This document shows, in pieces, positions 1 to 7,355 of a stretch of 11,565 bases of DNA (the stretch's first letter is position 1; each line of letters opens with the position of its first letter). A model generated the notes under the pieces. The model was not told the DNA's origin and did no database searches. It saw nothing but the letters and a program-made list of their open reading frames with translations. A program made the translations under genes and the position numbers. The stretch spans positions 1-11,565 of the forward strand of contig JAFGJF010000168.1 of NCBI GenBank assembly GCA_016929205.1. Reading direction: 5' to 3'. The stretch comes from Anaerolineae bacterium (GTDB lineage: Bacteria; Chloroflexota; Anaerolineae; JAFGEY01).

Positions 1-767
1 GCTCCGAGGTAGCAGCTTCACTGGCGCAGCTCGGCGCGCAGGTGACGATGGTTTTTCCCGAATCGCGGCTGCTCGAGCGGGTGGTTCCGGAGGCATTGAG
101 CCACCATTTGCACCTCAAATATGGCGCGCACGGGGTGCACATCCTGAACGGCACCAAGCCGGTGCGCTTTGAGAGAGATAAGCGAGTTGAGCGAGTTCTA
201 CTCGACAATGGCGAAATGCCGCCGGTCGATCTGGTGGTGATGGGGGTTGGCATCCGGCTCAATACCGATATGGCTCGTGCTGCGGGTCTGAATATGGACG
301 AAAGCGATGCCGTAATCGTCAATGAGCTGTTACAGACAAGCGATCCCGATATCTATGCAGCGGGCGACATTGCTGCCTGGCCCGATCCGACCTTTGGCAG
401 GCGCCTGCGGGTCGAACACTGGGACGTCGCCTGGCATCAGGGGTTCCGGGCCGGGCGTAACATGGCCGGTGAGAGCAAGCCCTATCGCACGCTGCCCTAC
501 TTTTTCTCCGATCTATTCGATCTAAGTTTTGAGGCGTGGGGCGGTCTGACCAACTGGGATCGTACGATCTTGCGAGGCACGCTCGAAAGCGGCAGTTTTG
601 CCTATTACTACTTTGACCGGGGCAAAATCACAGGTGTCCTTGCGGTCAACAGACCGGATCATGAGCGCAAACCGATGCAAGCGCTGGTCAAGGCTGGTGT
701 GTTGGCCGACGACGTCAAGACCAAACTGGTCGACGAATCGACTGACTTGGGCACGTTAATAGAATGA
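1..767 (+). CDS. FAD/NAD(P)-dependent ferredoxin reductase-like oxidoreductase (5' end outside window)
   Basis: The reading frame is open from base 3, so this is the C-terminal 254 residues of a longer flavoprotein. It begins inside the NAD(P)-binding Rossmann fold (GSEVAASLAQLGAQVTMV, the helix and second strand after the glycine loop). A GVGIRLN strand follows, then the FAD-contacting signature IYAAGDIA near visible residue 120. The tail, with PYFFSDLFDLSFEAWG and NWDRTILRG, matches the C-terminal reductase domain of BphA4/AIFM3-like ferredoxin reductases. Such enzymes pass electrons from NAD(P)H through FAD to a Rieske or 2Fe-2S ferredoxin. A Rieske ferredoxin (1638) and a Rieske oxygenase (2105) lie downstream, so this is the likely electron-input component of that system. 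The stop codon overlaps an ATG at 764. Family assignment is firm; the physiological partner is inferred from neighbourhood. Confidence 0.87.
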   Translation, partial: SEVAASLAQLGAQVTMVFPESRLLERVVPEALSHHLHLKYGAHGVHILNGTKPVRFERDKRVERVLLDNGEMPPVDLVVMGVGIRLNTDMARAAGLNMDESDAVIVNELLQTSDPDIYAAGDIAAWPDPTFGRRLRVEHWDVAWHQGFRAGRNMAGESKPYRTLPYFFSDLFDLSFEAWGGLTNWDRTILRGTLESGSFAYYYFDRGKITGVLAVNRPDHERKPMQALVKAGVLADDVKTKLVDESTDLGTLIE

Positions 768-786
768 AAAACGATATACTCAATCT

Positions 787-793
787 AAAGGAG
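787..793 (+). promoter_or_regulatory. Ribosome binding site that sets the heliorhodopsin start
   Basis: AAAGGAG lies 9 nt before the ATG at 803. It supports that start over the in-frame ATG at 764, which overlaps the previous stop codon, would add 13 residues, and has no comparable Shine-Dalgarno sequence. Confidence 0.7.
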
Positions 794-802
794 AGCAGTT
801 CA

Positions 803-1597
803 ATGACGACAGAAACTGATTTGGCACTGGCCACAGAAAAAAAGTTTAGAGGACTACGCCGCTTCAACGCTATTATGGGTGTGTTGCATCTTGTACAGGG
901 CATCTTGATGATTGTCCTCAGCAATGATACAACCTATCCCGTGTACACCAACTATCTTCGCTTTGACCTGGACACCTTTTCGCTGACCCCAGACCCCAAG
1001 CTCGTGTATGAGCTCCTATTCGGTCCGGCTGTAGCCGTCTTTTTGTTGCTCTCGGCCATCGCGCACGGCATATTGTCCACATTCGGCTACAAGCGCTACG
1101 TCAAGAATCTAAAGCGGGGGATGAACCCGGTGCGCTTTTACGAGTACGCCCTAAGTTCGTCGTGGATGATCGTGCTGATCGGGATGCTCATCGGCCTGTG
1201 GGACCTGGGAAGCCTGATCCTGCTTTTCGGGCTGAACGCGATGATGAACCTCTTTGGGATCATGATGGAACTGCACAATCAGACCACCGAAAGAACGGAT
1301 TGGACATCCTTTGTCTATGGCTGTGTCGCCGGGATCATTCCCTGGATGGTGATTGTCCTGTACTTTTTAGGGGCCATCTCTTCCTCTGGCGCTGAGCCGC
1401 CAGGGTTTGTCTACGCCATCATTCCGACCATCTTTGTCTTCTTTAACATCTTTGCGGTAAATATGGTGCTGCAATATAAAAAGGTCGGGCCATGGAAGGA
1501 CTATTTGTTTGGCGAGCGCGTGTACATTGTGCTCAGCCTCGTCGCCAAGACGGCATTGGCGTGGCAGATTTGGGTCGGCACATTGGCCCCGGTATAG
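803..1597 (+). CDS. Heliorhodopsin (retinal-binding seven-helix photoreceptor)
   Basis: The 264-residue protein has seven hydrophobic helices at roughly 21-40, 72-95, 112-132, 135-155, 168-190, 201-222 and 238-260. Helix 7 carries SLVAKTALAWQIWVGTL, with K249 as the retinal Schiff-base lysine. Helix 3 carries RFYEYALSSSWMIVLIGML, with E114 as counterion; type-1 rhodopsins usually have Asp there. Histidines H29 and H88 match the two conserved inner histidines of the family. The long loop between helices 1 and 2 (about 41-70) and the strongly basic N-terminus (KKFRGLRR) are also typical, the latter fitting the inverted topology with a cytoplasmic N-terminus. Heliorhodopsins are slow-photocycle proteins usually regarded as sensors or regulators rather than pumps. 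It is flanked by a ferredoxin reductase fragment and a Rieske ferredoxin, and is 40 nt from the latter. Identification is strong; its signalling partner is unknown. Confidence 0.94.
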   Translation: MTTETDLALATEKKFRGLRRFNAIMGVLHLVQGILMIVLSNDTTYPVYTNYLRFDLDTFSLTPDPKLVYELLFGPAVAVFLLLSAIAHGILSTFGYKRYVKNLKRGMNPVRFYEYALSSSWMIVLIGMLIGLWDLGSLILLFGLNAMMNLFGIMMELHNQTTERTDWTSFVYGCVAGIIPWMVIVLYFLGAISSSGAEPPGFVYAIIPTIFVFFNIFAVNMVLQYKKVGPWKDYLFGERVYIVLSLVAKTALAWQIWVGTLAPV

Positions 1598-1637
1598 AAC
1601 AAAAAAGGCAGCAATCGCAATTGAGAGAGGAGAATCG

Positions 1638-1997
1638 ATGAAATGGGTTAAAGCACTTGATTCACACGACCTGGCTACAGGCGAGCGCCAGGTCGTCAAA
1701 CTGGAAGGGCATAGTGTGCTGCTTTTTCGTCACGGCGATCAGATCTATGCCATCGCCAACGCCTGCCCGCATATGCGGCTGCCGCTCAAAGGAGCCAAGG
1801 TACACGACCACACGATCACCTGTCCCTGGCATCACAGCGCCTTCGATCTTGAGACCGGGGATGTAAAGGAATGGAGTCCTTGGCCTCCTGCGGTGGGGCG
1901 CATGCTTGGCGCGCTGTCACGCGAAAAGGCGCTGACCGTGTTCCAAACCAAGGTCGAGGATGGGCATATCTGGGTAAACCTTGAACAATCCGAATAA
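1638..1997 (+). CDS. Rieske [2Fe-2S] ferredoxin
   Basis: This 119-residue soluble protein is about the usual size of Rieske-type ferredoxins (BphA3/NirD-like fold). The cluster-binding motif is complete: C43-P-H45 and C62-P-W-H65, two Cys plus two His ligating the 2Fe-2S cluster. The start ATG follows GAGAGGAG with 5 nt spacing. It is expected to shuttle single electrons from the upstream flavoprotein to the downstream Rieske oxygenase, and the three flank the heliorhodopsin gene. A second possibility is that it serves an unrelated oxygenase or desaturase elsewhere. There is no signal peptide or membrane segment, so it should be cytoplasmic. Confidence 0.9.
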   Translation: MKWVKALDSHDLATGERQVVKLEGHSVLLFRHGDQIYAIANACPHMRLPLKGAKVHDHTITCPWHHSAFDLETGDVKEWSPWPPAVGRMLGALSREKALTVFQTKVEDGHIWVNLEQSE

Positions 1998-2033
1998 GAC
2001 ACACATGACAACAACCAACAACTGGGCACAAAT

Positions 2034-2049
2034 GCCTTTGTACAAAGGT
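2034..2049. repeat. Perfect short palindrome in the gap before the Rieske oxygenase gene
   Basis: CCTTTGTACAAAGG (2035-2048) is a perfect 14-bp inverted repeat with a G-T closure on each side. It lies in the 107-nt gap between the Rieske ferredoxin and Rieske oxygenase genes. It could be a dimeric regulator operator or a weak hairpin. There is no T-run after it, so it is not an intrinsic terminator. The gap also holds a 26-codon ATG-to-TAG frame (2005-2085) without a convincing ribosome binding site; the palindrome lies inside it. Confidence 0.3.
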
Positions 2050-2104
2050 CTTTTCGACGGCATCCCACCATTCCACCAAAAATAGAGAGCGAGGCGCAAT
2101 CGAG

Positions 2105-3106
2105 ATGATTCCTAATCAATGGTACGTCGTGCTGGATTCCAACCAGGTCAAACAAAAGCCGGTTGGCGTGACGCGTATGGGCGAAAAGCTCGTCTTTTGG
2201 CGAGACAACCAAGGGGAACTGAGCTGCCTGCGCGATCGCTGCGTGCATCGAGGCGTACAACTGTGCAAAGGACGCGTGGTCAGCAATGGACGGCTGCAAT
2301 GTCCTTTTCACGGTTTCGAGTACGACACTGCCGGACAGGTGCAAAAAATCCCGGCCAACGGCCAGAACGCTCCCGTGCCCGAACGGTTCAAGGTGCACAG
2401 CTATCCGACCCACGAAGCACATGGCTTTACTTGGATCTGGTGGGGTGATAATCCACCTGCCGGCCTGGAACCACCCGAGTTTTTCGACGACCTGGAGGGC
2501 ATGGTGTATGGCCAGGCCATCGATCCGTGGGATACACACTATTCTCGGGTGATCGAAAACCAACTGGATACCGTACACCTGCCTTTTGTGCATTACAATA
2601 CCATCGGTCGAGGCTGCCGCACCCTGATCGAGGGGCCAGGCTTTGAGTGGATTCACCCCAACAAGTTCCACGTCTATGCCTACAACAAGGTTGATGACGG
2701 CAGCACGCCGCGCAAGCCAGATCAGGTTCCCGTGCCGCCTACCGACCGCGAATTCAAACTGGAATTTCTCTTCCCCAACCTGTGGGAAAACTATATCTCG
2801 AAAGACGTGCGCGTACTGGGGGCGTTTGTACCGGTCGACCAAGAGCACACGCTGCTCTACCTGAGATTTTACCAGCGCTTTATGACCGTGCCTATCCTCG
2901 GTAAATGGATCGCCCAACTGGCCATGCCCTTTAACCTCAAGGTCGCACACCAGGACCGGTGGGTGGTCAACACCCAGCAGCCCAAGGCATCGTCCCTGCG
3001 CAGCGGTGAAAAACTGATCCAGGGCGACCATCCGATCCTCGAATATCGCAAGCGACGGCAGACCTTGATCGACACGGCAGCATCGTCTCAGGATACGACG
3101 CGATGA
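2105..3106 (+). CDS. Rieske non-heme iron oxygenase, alpha subunit (substrate unknown)
   Basis: The 333-residue protein has an N-terminal Rieske domain with C46-V-H48 and C66-P-F-H69, then a catalytic domain with the mononuclear-iron motif E151-N-Q-L-D155-T-V-H158-L-P-F-V-H163. This matches the (D/E)x3Dx2Hx4H pattern in which D155 bridges the two metal centres and H158 and H163 bind iron. The layout resembles single-subunit oxygenases of the VanA/pheophorbide-a-oxygenase/cholesterol-desaturase groups; no beta-subunit gene is present. Such enzymes hydroxylate, demethylate or desaturate using O2 and electrons from a ferredoxin, probably the one encoded at 1638. The carotenoid genes downstream make a terpenoid or carotenoid substrate plausible, but the sequence does not show it. 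Its stop overlaps the MFS start (ATGA), indicating co-translation. The start has only a weak Shine-Dalgarno sequence. Confidence 0.88.
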   Translation: MIPNQWYVVLDSNQVKQKPVGVTRMGEKLVFWRDNQGELSCLRDRCVHRGVQLCKGRVVSNGRLQCPFHGFEYDTAGQVQKIPANGQNAPVPERFKVHSYPTHEAHGFTWIWWGDNPPAGLEPPEFFDDLEGMVYGQAIDPWDTHYSRVIENQLDTVHLPFVHYNTIGRGCRTLIEGPGFEWIHPNKFHVYAYNKVDDGSTPRKPDQVPVPPTDREFKLEFLFPNLWENYISKDVRVLGAFVPVDQEHTLLYLRFYQRFMTVPILGKWIAQLAMPFNLKVAHQDRWVVNTQQPKASSLRSGEKLIQGDHPILEYRKRRQTLIDTAASSQDTTR

Positions 3107-4305
3107 AGAAAAGCTTGTTCCTCATTTTTGCCTTTGTCTTTATCGACGTCTTGGGTTTTAGCCTGATTTTACCGCTACTGCCTTTTTACGCCCAAAGCTT
3201 TGAGGCCTCTGAGACGGTTGTTGGCCTGCTTCTCGCCGCCAACGCGGTCACGCAGATGGTCGGCGCGCCAACGATGGGCCGGCTATCCGATCGCTACGGG
3301 CGCAAGCCGCTGCTCTTGGTCAGTTTGATCGGTACGGTGGTCGGATTTGTGCTGCTCGGCAGTGCCAGCGCGCTGTGGATGCTCTTTCTCAGCCGGATCA
3401 TCGATGGCTTGTTCGGTGGCAACATCTCGTTGGCCCAGGCCTATATTACCGACGTGACCGACGAAAAGAATCGATCCAAGGGACTGGGCCTGATCGGTGC
3501 GTCATTTGGGCTGGGATTCATCTTTGGCCCGGCACTGGGCGGCACACTGAGTGCCGGGAGCAACTATGCCTTGCCCGCTTTTGTCGCCGCCGGATTGGCA
3601 GCACTCAACCTGATCGCTGTTCAGGTCTGGCTGCCCGAGTCGTTGACAGAGGAAAGGCGGCAGAATCAAGCTGACAGCCCGCGCAGCGCTTTCTCACTGC
3701 GCCAATTATGGGAAGCCCTGCGCTTGCCATGCGTCGGCCCACTGCTGAACATTCGTTTGTGGTACGGCCTGGCCTTTACCATGTTTCAAACTATTTTCTC
3801 GCTGTACGCCGCCAAGCGCCTCGGGCTCGACGCGAGGGCGACCAGTTATGTGTTGACCTATGTCGGCATCCTGATCGTCCTGATCCAGGGCGGCGGCATT
3901 GGCCAGTTGACCAAGCGCTTTACCGATAAGCAGCTTCTTTTTGGATCCAGCGTCTTGCTCGCATTTTCGCTGCTCGCCTGGGCGGTGGCCCCAAACCTCG
4001 TCGTGCTGTTGATCGTCCTGGCTCCGCTGGCGCTGGCAAGCAGCGTTATGAACGTGACCAGCAACAGTGCGCTGACCAAATCGGTGTATCCCGAACAGGT
4101 CGGTGGCACGCTTGGTCTGTCTGCTTCGTTGGACAGTTTGACGCGCATCATCTCGCCCATTGTGGCCGGATTCCTGATACAAGCGGCGGGCGCTTATGCC
4201 CCCGGATTGCTTGGCGGGGGGATTATGCTTGGGCTGAGCGTGTTTATCTGGCTTCAGGTGCTCTTTGCACCCGATCTGTCTTGCCCTGAGCCGGCCAATG
4301 TTTAG
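3103..4305 (+). CDS. MFS transporter, DHA1 (TetA-like) drug:H+ antiporter family
   Basis: This is a 400-residue, twelve-helix integral membrane protein. The first helix has the FIDVLGFSLILPLLPFYA pattern. The loop between helices 2 and 3 has motif A, GRLSDRYGRK, at about 59-68. Helix 4 has the motif B arginine (LSRIIDGLFGGN, R95). Helix 5 has the antiporter motif C with GP and GG at about 139-144. Together these indicate a proton-coupled exporter of the tetracycline-resistance type; substrate cannot be read from sequence. It overlaps the Rieske oxygenase gene by 4 nt (ATGA), so the two are probably made together and it may export that enzyme's product or a toxic substrate. That link is inference. 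A drug-resistance role is possible but not shown. Confidence 0.88.
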   Translation: MKKSLFLIFAFVFIDVLGFSLILPLLPFYAQSFEASETVVGLLLAANAVTQMVGAPTMGRLSDRYGRKPLLLVSLIGTVVGFVLLGSASALWMLFLSRIIDGLFGGNISLAQAYITDVTDEKNRSKGLGLIGASFGLGFIFGPALGGTLSAGSNYALPAFVAAGLAALNLIAVQVWLPESLTEERRQNQADSPRSAFSLRQLWEALRLPCVGPLLNIRLWYGLAFTMFQTIFSLYAAKRLGLDARATSYVLTYVGILIVLIQGGGIGQLTKRFTDKQLLFGSSVLLAFSLLAWAVAPNLVVLLIVLAPLALASSVMNVTSNSALTKSVYPEQVGGTLGLSASLDSLTRIISPIVAGFLIQAAGAYAPGLLGGGIMLGLSVFIWLQVLFAPDLSCPEPANV

Positions 4306-4307
4306 GT

Positions 4308-4335
4308 GACAGGTTCGAGGCCTGTCCTTACACCA
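4308..4335 (+). other. tRNA T-arm/3'-end-like remnant
   Basis: GACAGG-TTCGAGG-CCTGTC forms a 6-bp stem with a seven-base TTCGAGG loop, the form of a tRNA T-arm. It is followed by CTTACA and CCA. The spacing from stem to CCA is one base short of a true tRNA, and no matching acceptor strand, D-arm or anticodon arm occurs upstream, where the MFS coding sequence ends at 4305. It is not a functional tRNA. It could be a decayed tRNA fragment left by an integration or rearrangement event, or chance. There is no T-run, so it is not an intrinsic terminator. Confidence 0.3.
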
Positions 4336-4376
4336 GGATATTGAAAAAGACCATTTGATGAGATAGGAGCAAAATT

Positions 4377-5861
4377 ATGCCAAAAGTGATTGTGATCGGC
4401 AGTGGGTTCGGCGGTTTGGGCGCGGCGGCGCGCATTGCGTCCCATCCAGGCTATGAGGTTGAGATTTTTGAAAAGCGAGACAAGCCCGGCGGGCGCGGCT
4501 ATGTCTACGAAATCGACGGGTTCAAGTTCGACGGTGGTCCTACCGTGATCACCGCGCCGTTTATGTTTGATGATATTTTCGAGCAGGCCGGGCGCACCCG
4601 CGAGGATTACGTGCAATTTGTGCCCTGCGACCCATTCTACCGTATTTTCGATCATACCGGACGCCAGTTCGACTATAACGGTGACGCACAATTCATCTTG
4701 AGCCAAATCGATGAATGGGCGCCGGAGGACAAGGAAGGCTACCAGCGATTCATTGCCACCACCAAACCGATCTTTGAAAAAGGGTTTCTCGAGCTGGCCG
4801 ACCAACCGTTTCTCAAATTCGGCGATATGCTGCGCATCGCGCCTGACCTGATCAAGCTGCAATCGTACAAGACTGTCTACCAGTACGTGTCCGGCTTTGT
4901 CAAGAACGATTTTTTGCGGCGCTGCTTTTCTTTTCATCCCTTGTTGGTGGGCGGCAACCCCTACGACACAACGTCGATCTATGCCATGATCCACTATCTG
5001 GAGCGTGAATGGGGCGTTTTCTTTGCCATGGGCGGCACGGGAGCGATCGTCAATGCGCTGGTCAAGCTGATCCAGGAACTGGGCGGGCAGATACATCTCA
5101 ACACCGAGGTCGACGAGATCTTGGTCCAAGGTCGGCACGCCACGGGCGTACGACTAAAGGACGGCAGCGTGCATAAGGCCGACATTGTGATCTCGAATGT
5201 CGAAACGGCGTACACCTATCTGAACATGATCAAACCAGAGCACCGCCGCCGCAACTCGGACGCGCGCTACAAGCGGTGGACCAACTATAGTATGTCGCTG
5301 TTTGTGATCTATTTTGGCACCAAGCGCCGCTATACCGACAGCCGCCTGGCGCACCACAACATCATTCTATCACAGCGCTACAAGGGCCTGCTGGATGACA
5401 TTTTTCATCGCAAGGTGCTGGCCGAGGATTTTTCACTCTATTTGCATATGCCGACGATTACCGACCCATCGCTCGCTCCGGAAGGCGGCGAAGCGTTTTA
5501 CGTCCTCTCGCCGGTGCCACATCTTGGCGCCGGCATCGACTGGACGGTTCAGGCTAAACCCTATCGCGACGCGATCATGCAGTTTCTGGAAGACAATTAT
5601 TTGCCCGACCTGCAAGCCAATATCGTTGCCGAACACACGATCGACCCGCTGCATTTCCAGGGCACGTTGAGCAGCTATATGGGGTCGGCCTTTTCCGTCG
5701 AGCCGATTTTTCGCCAGTCGGCCTGGTTCCGTCCCCACAACCGTTCGGAAGATATTGACAATCTGATCCTGGTCGGCGCAGGCACGCATCCAGGCGCGGG
5801 TTTGCCCGGCGTTCTTTCGTCATCCAAAATCGCGGAGGATCTGGTCGTCGGCACGAGATAG
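4377..5861 (+). CDS. crtI: Phytoene desaturase-type carotenoid dehydrogenase
   Basis: The 494-residue protein has the length of bacterial CrtI. The N-terminus has the dinucleotide-binding loop [16 protein letters not shown] (GxGxxG at 8-13). The acidic end of the second strand follows ([20 protein letters not shown]), then [11 protein letters not shown], typical of carotenoid desaturases. The C-terminal signature [18 protein letters not shown] is complete. CrtI enzymes are membrane-associated FAD proteins that convert phytoene to neurosporene or lycopene. GGAG precedes the ATG at 4377. It lies 54 nt before the phytoene synthase gene, so the two early carotenoid steps are adjacent. Number of desaturation steps and C30 versus C40 preference cannot be read here, but the CruF and CrtD-like genes downstream favour a C40 lycopene route. 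Confidence 0.92.
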   Translation: MPKVIVIGSGFGGLGAAARIASHPGYEVEIFEKRDKPGGRGYVYEIDGFKFDGGPTVITAPFMFDDIFEQAGRTREDYVQFVPCDPFYRIFDHTGRQFDYNGDAQFILSQIDEWAPEDKEGYQRFIATTKPIFEKGFLELADQPFLKFGDMLRIAPDLIKLQSYKTVYQYVSGFVKNDFLRRCFSFHPLLVGGNPYDTTSIYAMIHYLEREWGVFFAMGGTGAIVNALVKLIQELGGQIHLNTEVDEILVQGRHATGVRLKDGSVHKADIVISNVETAYTYLNMIKPEHRRRNSDARYKRWTNYSMSLFVIYFGTKRRYTDSRLAHHNIILSQRYKGLLDDIFHRKVLAEDFSLYLHMPTITDPSLAPEGGEAFYVLSPVPHLGAGIDWTVQAKPYRDAIMQFLEDNYLPDLQANIVAEHTIDPLHFQGTLSSYMGSAFSVEPIFRQSAWFRPHNRSEDIDNLILVGAGTHPGAGLPGVLSSSKIAEDLVVGTR

Positions 5862-5890
5862 GCTATGATCAGAACATTGGAACAACGCGG

Positions 5891-5910
5891 TTCCTTCTCT
5901 CAAGAAGGAG
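5891..5910 (+). promoter_or_regulatory. Hairpin occluding the crtB ribosome binding site
   Basis: TCCTTCT (5892-5898) pairs perfectly with AGAAGGA (5903-5909) across the four-base loop CTCA; a U-G pair between 5891 and 5910 extends it. The 3' arm is the Shine-Dalgarno sequence for the crtB ATG at 5916, so in the mRNA the site would be closed unless the upstream ribosome, temperature or a factor opens it. This could set crtB translation or couple it to crtI. It is seen only as a sequence complementarity. Confidence 0.45.
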
Positions 5911-5915
5911 AATCA

Positions 5916-6875
5916 ATGACTACCCCAATTGCATCCTGGGAAAACCGATTGTTTGCCCTAGCACACGAGCCATTGCACCGGCACATTGACTATGGTCCAA
6001 TCAAAATCGATCGAGAGATATTGGAACGCGCCTATGCACGCTCTGCCGAGATCACCAAGGAGAACAGCAAGACGTTCTATCTTGCCTCGGCCTTGCTGCC
6101 GGCCGCTAAACGCCGCGCGATGCGCGCACATTATGCGTTTTGCCGCACCACTGACGACATTGTGGATCGGGCAACCGGCGACCCGACAGCCGAACTTGAG
6201 ACCTGGCGCGATCGCACGCTGGATACACAGGCCGAGATCGACAATCCGATCGTCCCTGCCTGGCGCGATACGCTGGCTCGGTACCGCATCCCTTCACAGT
6301 ACGCGCACCAACTGATCGATGGTGTCGCCAAAGACCTGTCTGTCAAACGCTATGCCAGCTTTGATGAGCTGTCCGAGTACGCCTATGGCGTTGCCTCTAC
6401 GGTAGGTCTGATATCGATGCATATTGTGGGATTTCAGGGCGTGGAGGCGATACCCTATGCCATCAAGCTCGGCGTCGCGCTTCAACTGACCAATATCCTG
6501 CGCGACATCAAGGAGGATTGGGACGCGGGACGGCTTTACTTGCCTCAGGACGAACTGTCGGCGTTCGACCTGAGCGAAGCGGACATCGCTAGAGGGCAAG
6601 TAGACGATCGCTGGCGGGCATTCATGCGCTTTCAGATCGAACGTAATAGGCGGCTTTACCAGGAGGCCGTGCCCGGGATCGCCTTGCTACATCGTGACGG
6701 CCGGTTTGCGATTGCCGCTGCTGCTGAACTGTACCGGGCGATATTGGCGGACATCGAGGCGCGGGACTATAATGTCTTTGCTGGCAGAGCGTTTGTCAGC
6801 CGATGGGGCAAGCTGCGCCGGCTGCCCGGCATCTGGTGGCGGGCGCGCACCGCAAAGACCAACAATGGGGCGTGA
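5916..6875 (+). CDS. crtB: Phytoene (squalene/phytoene) synthase
   Basis: This 319-residue trans-isoprenyl-diphosphate synthase condenses two geranylgeranyl diphosphates head-to-head to make phytoene. The two aspartate-rich motifs that bind the Mg-diphosphates are present: D80-D-I-V-D84 and D197-I-K-E-D201, the latter inside LTNILRDIKEDWDAGRLYLP. Other family signatures are KTFYLASALLP near 52-62, the YAFCRTTDD stretch, and YAYGVASTVG. I chose ATG 5916 because AGAAGGAG sits 5 nt upstream. An in-frame ATG at 5865 would add 17 residues that do not look like the family N-terminus. Its 3' end overlaps the next possible start (TGATG at 6873-6877). C40 rather than C30 use is inferred from the neighbours. 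Confidence 0.92.
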   Translation: MTTPIASWENRLFALAHEPLHRHIDYGPIKIDREILERAYARSAEITKENSKTFYLASALLPAAKRRAMRAHYAFCRTTDDIVDRATGDPTAELETWRDRTLDTQAEIDNPIVPAWRDTLARYRIPSQYAHQLIDGVAKDLSVKRYASFDELSEYAYGVASTVGLISMHIVGFQGVEAIPYAIKLGVALQLTNILRDIKEDWDAGRLYLPQDELSAFDLSEADIARGQVDDRWRAFMRFQIERNRRLYQEAVPGIALLHRDGRFAIAAAAELYRAILADIEARDYNVFAGRAFVSRWGKLRRLPGIWWRARTAKTNNGA

Positions 6876-6895
6876 TGTGTGAAATGGAGGCTCAA

Positions 6896-7345
6896 GTGGG
6901 AGACGACCTGAGTGTTTCCGATCGGATTGCTGTCTTGATCGACGGGCAGCCGTTTGCCGTGCTTTGTACTCAGGGAGAAGGGCAGCCTTACGGCTCGGTG
7001 GTCGCCTACGCGGCCAGCCCCGATCTCAAGTCGATCGTCTTTAGCACGCCAATGGACACCCACAAATACCGATTGCTGTGTGGGTGCGACCGCGTAGCCC
7101 TGGTCATCGACAGCCGCCCTGTTTCATCCGACGCGATTATGGATGGCGAGGCGCTGACGGCAATTGGACGAGCCGTGCAAGTGCCGCCCGGCGAAACGTT
7201 CGATCATCTGGCGGCGCTGTTTGCAAGTCGCCACCCCAAGCTCATTAGTTTTGTCACCGATCCATCGAATGCGTTATTTCGCATTGATGTCGATCAATAC
7301 GTTTATGTGACTCGTTTTCAAGAGGTGCACCGCTGGCGCCCTTGA
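6896..7345 (+). CDS. Pyridoxamine 5'-phosphate oxidase-like flavin-binding protein
   Basis: The product is about 149 residues and has the split-barrel PNPOx-like pattern: DRIAVLIDGQPFAVLCTQGEGQPY, then GSVVAYAASPDLKSIVFSTP, HKYRLLCGCDRVALVIDS and an AIGRAVQV strand. Small proteins of this superfamily bind FMN, F420 or heme and reduce diverse cofactors; the actual substrate cannot be assigned. GTG 6896 is chosen because GGAGG lies 5 nt upstream. ATG 6875, which overlaps the crtB stop, and ATG 6884 are in-frame alternatives that add 7 or 4 residues. It lies directly between crtB and the DUF523-DUF1722 gene, suggesting a redox role in the same operon. Confidence 0.8.
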   Translation: MGDDLSVSDRIAVLIDGQPFAVLCTQGEGQPYGSVVAYAASPDLKSIVFSTPMDTHKYRLLCGCDRVALVIDSRPVSSDAIMDGEALTAIGRAVQVPPGETFDHLAALFASRHPKLISFVTDPSNALFRIDVDQYVYVTRFQEVHRWRP

Positions 7346-7355
7346 AGGTGCGTTG

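Noticed and set aside
775..780. TATACT as a -10 promoter box before the heliorhodopsin
   Set aside because: No -35-like hexamer at a proper distance; a single hexamer is not enough support.
764..802. N-terminal extension of the heliorhodopsin from ATG 764
   Set aside because: It has no ribosome binding site and unlike residues; ATG 803 follows AAAGGAG and gives the normal family length.
2005..2085. 26-residue peptide gene
   Set aside because: No convincing ribosome binding site and no recognised similarity; kept only as an observation.
1832..3031. Long open frame on the minus strand (399 codons) opposite the Rieske genes
   Set aside because: It is antisense to two genes with intact Rieske and iron-binding motifs, and its translation shows no recognisable domain.
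4308..4326. Intrinsic terminator after the MFS gene
   Set aside because: The stem is only 6 bp and is not followed by a run of T.
4302..5138. Minus-strand open frame (278 codons) opposite crtI
   Set aside because: It is a shadow of a well-supported crtI gene; its C-terminus arises from the antisense of the tRNA-like remnant.
5865..5915. Upstream start of crtB at ATG 5865
   Set aside because: ATG 5916 has a strong Shine-Dalgarno at 5 nt, and the extra 17 residues are read through that ribosome binding site.
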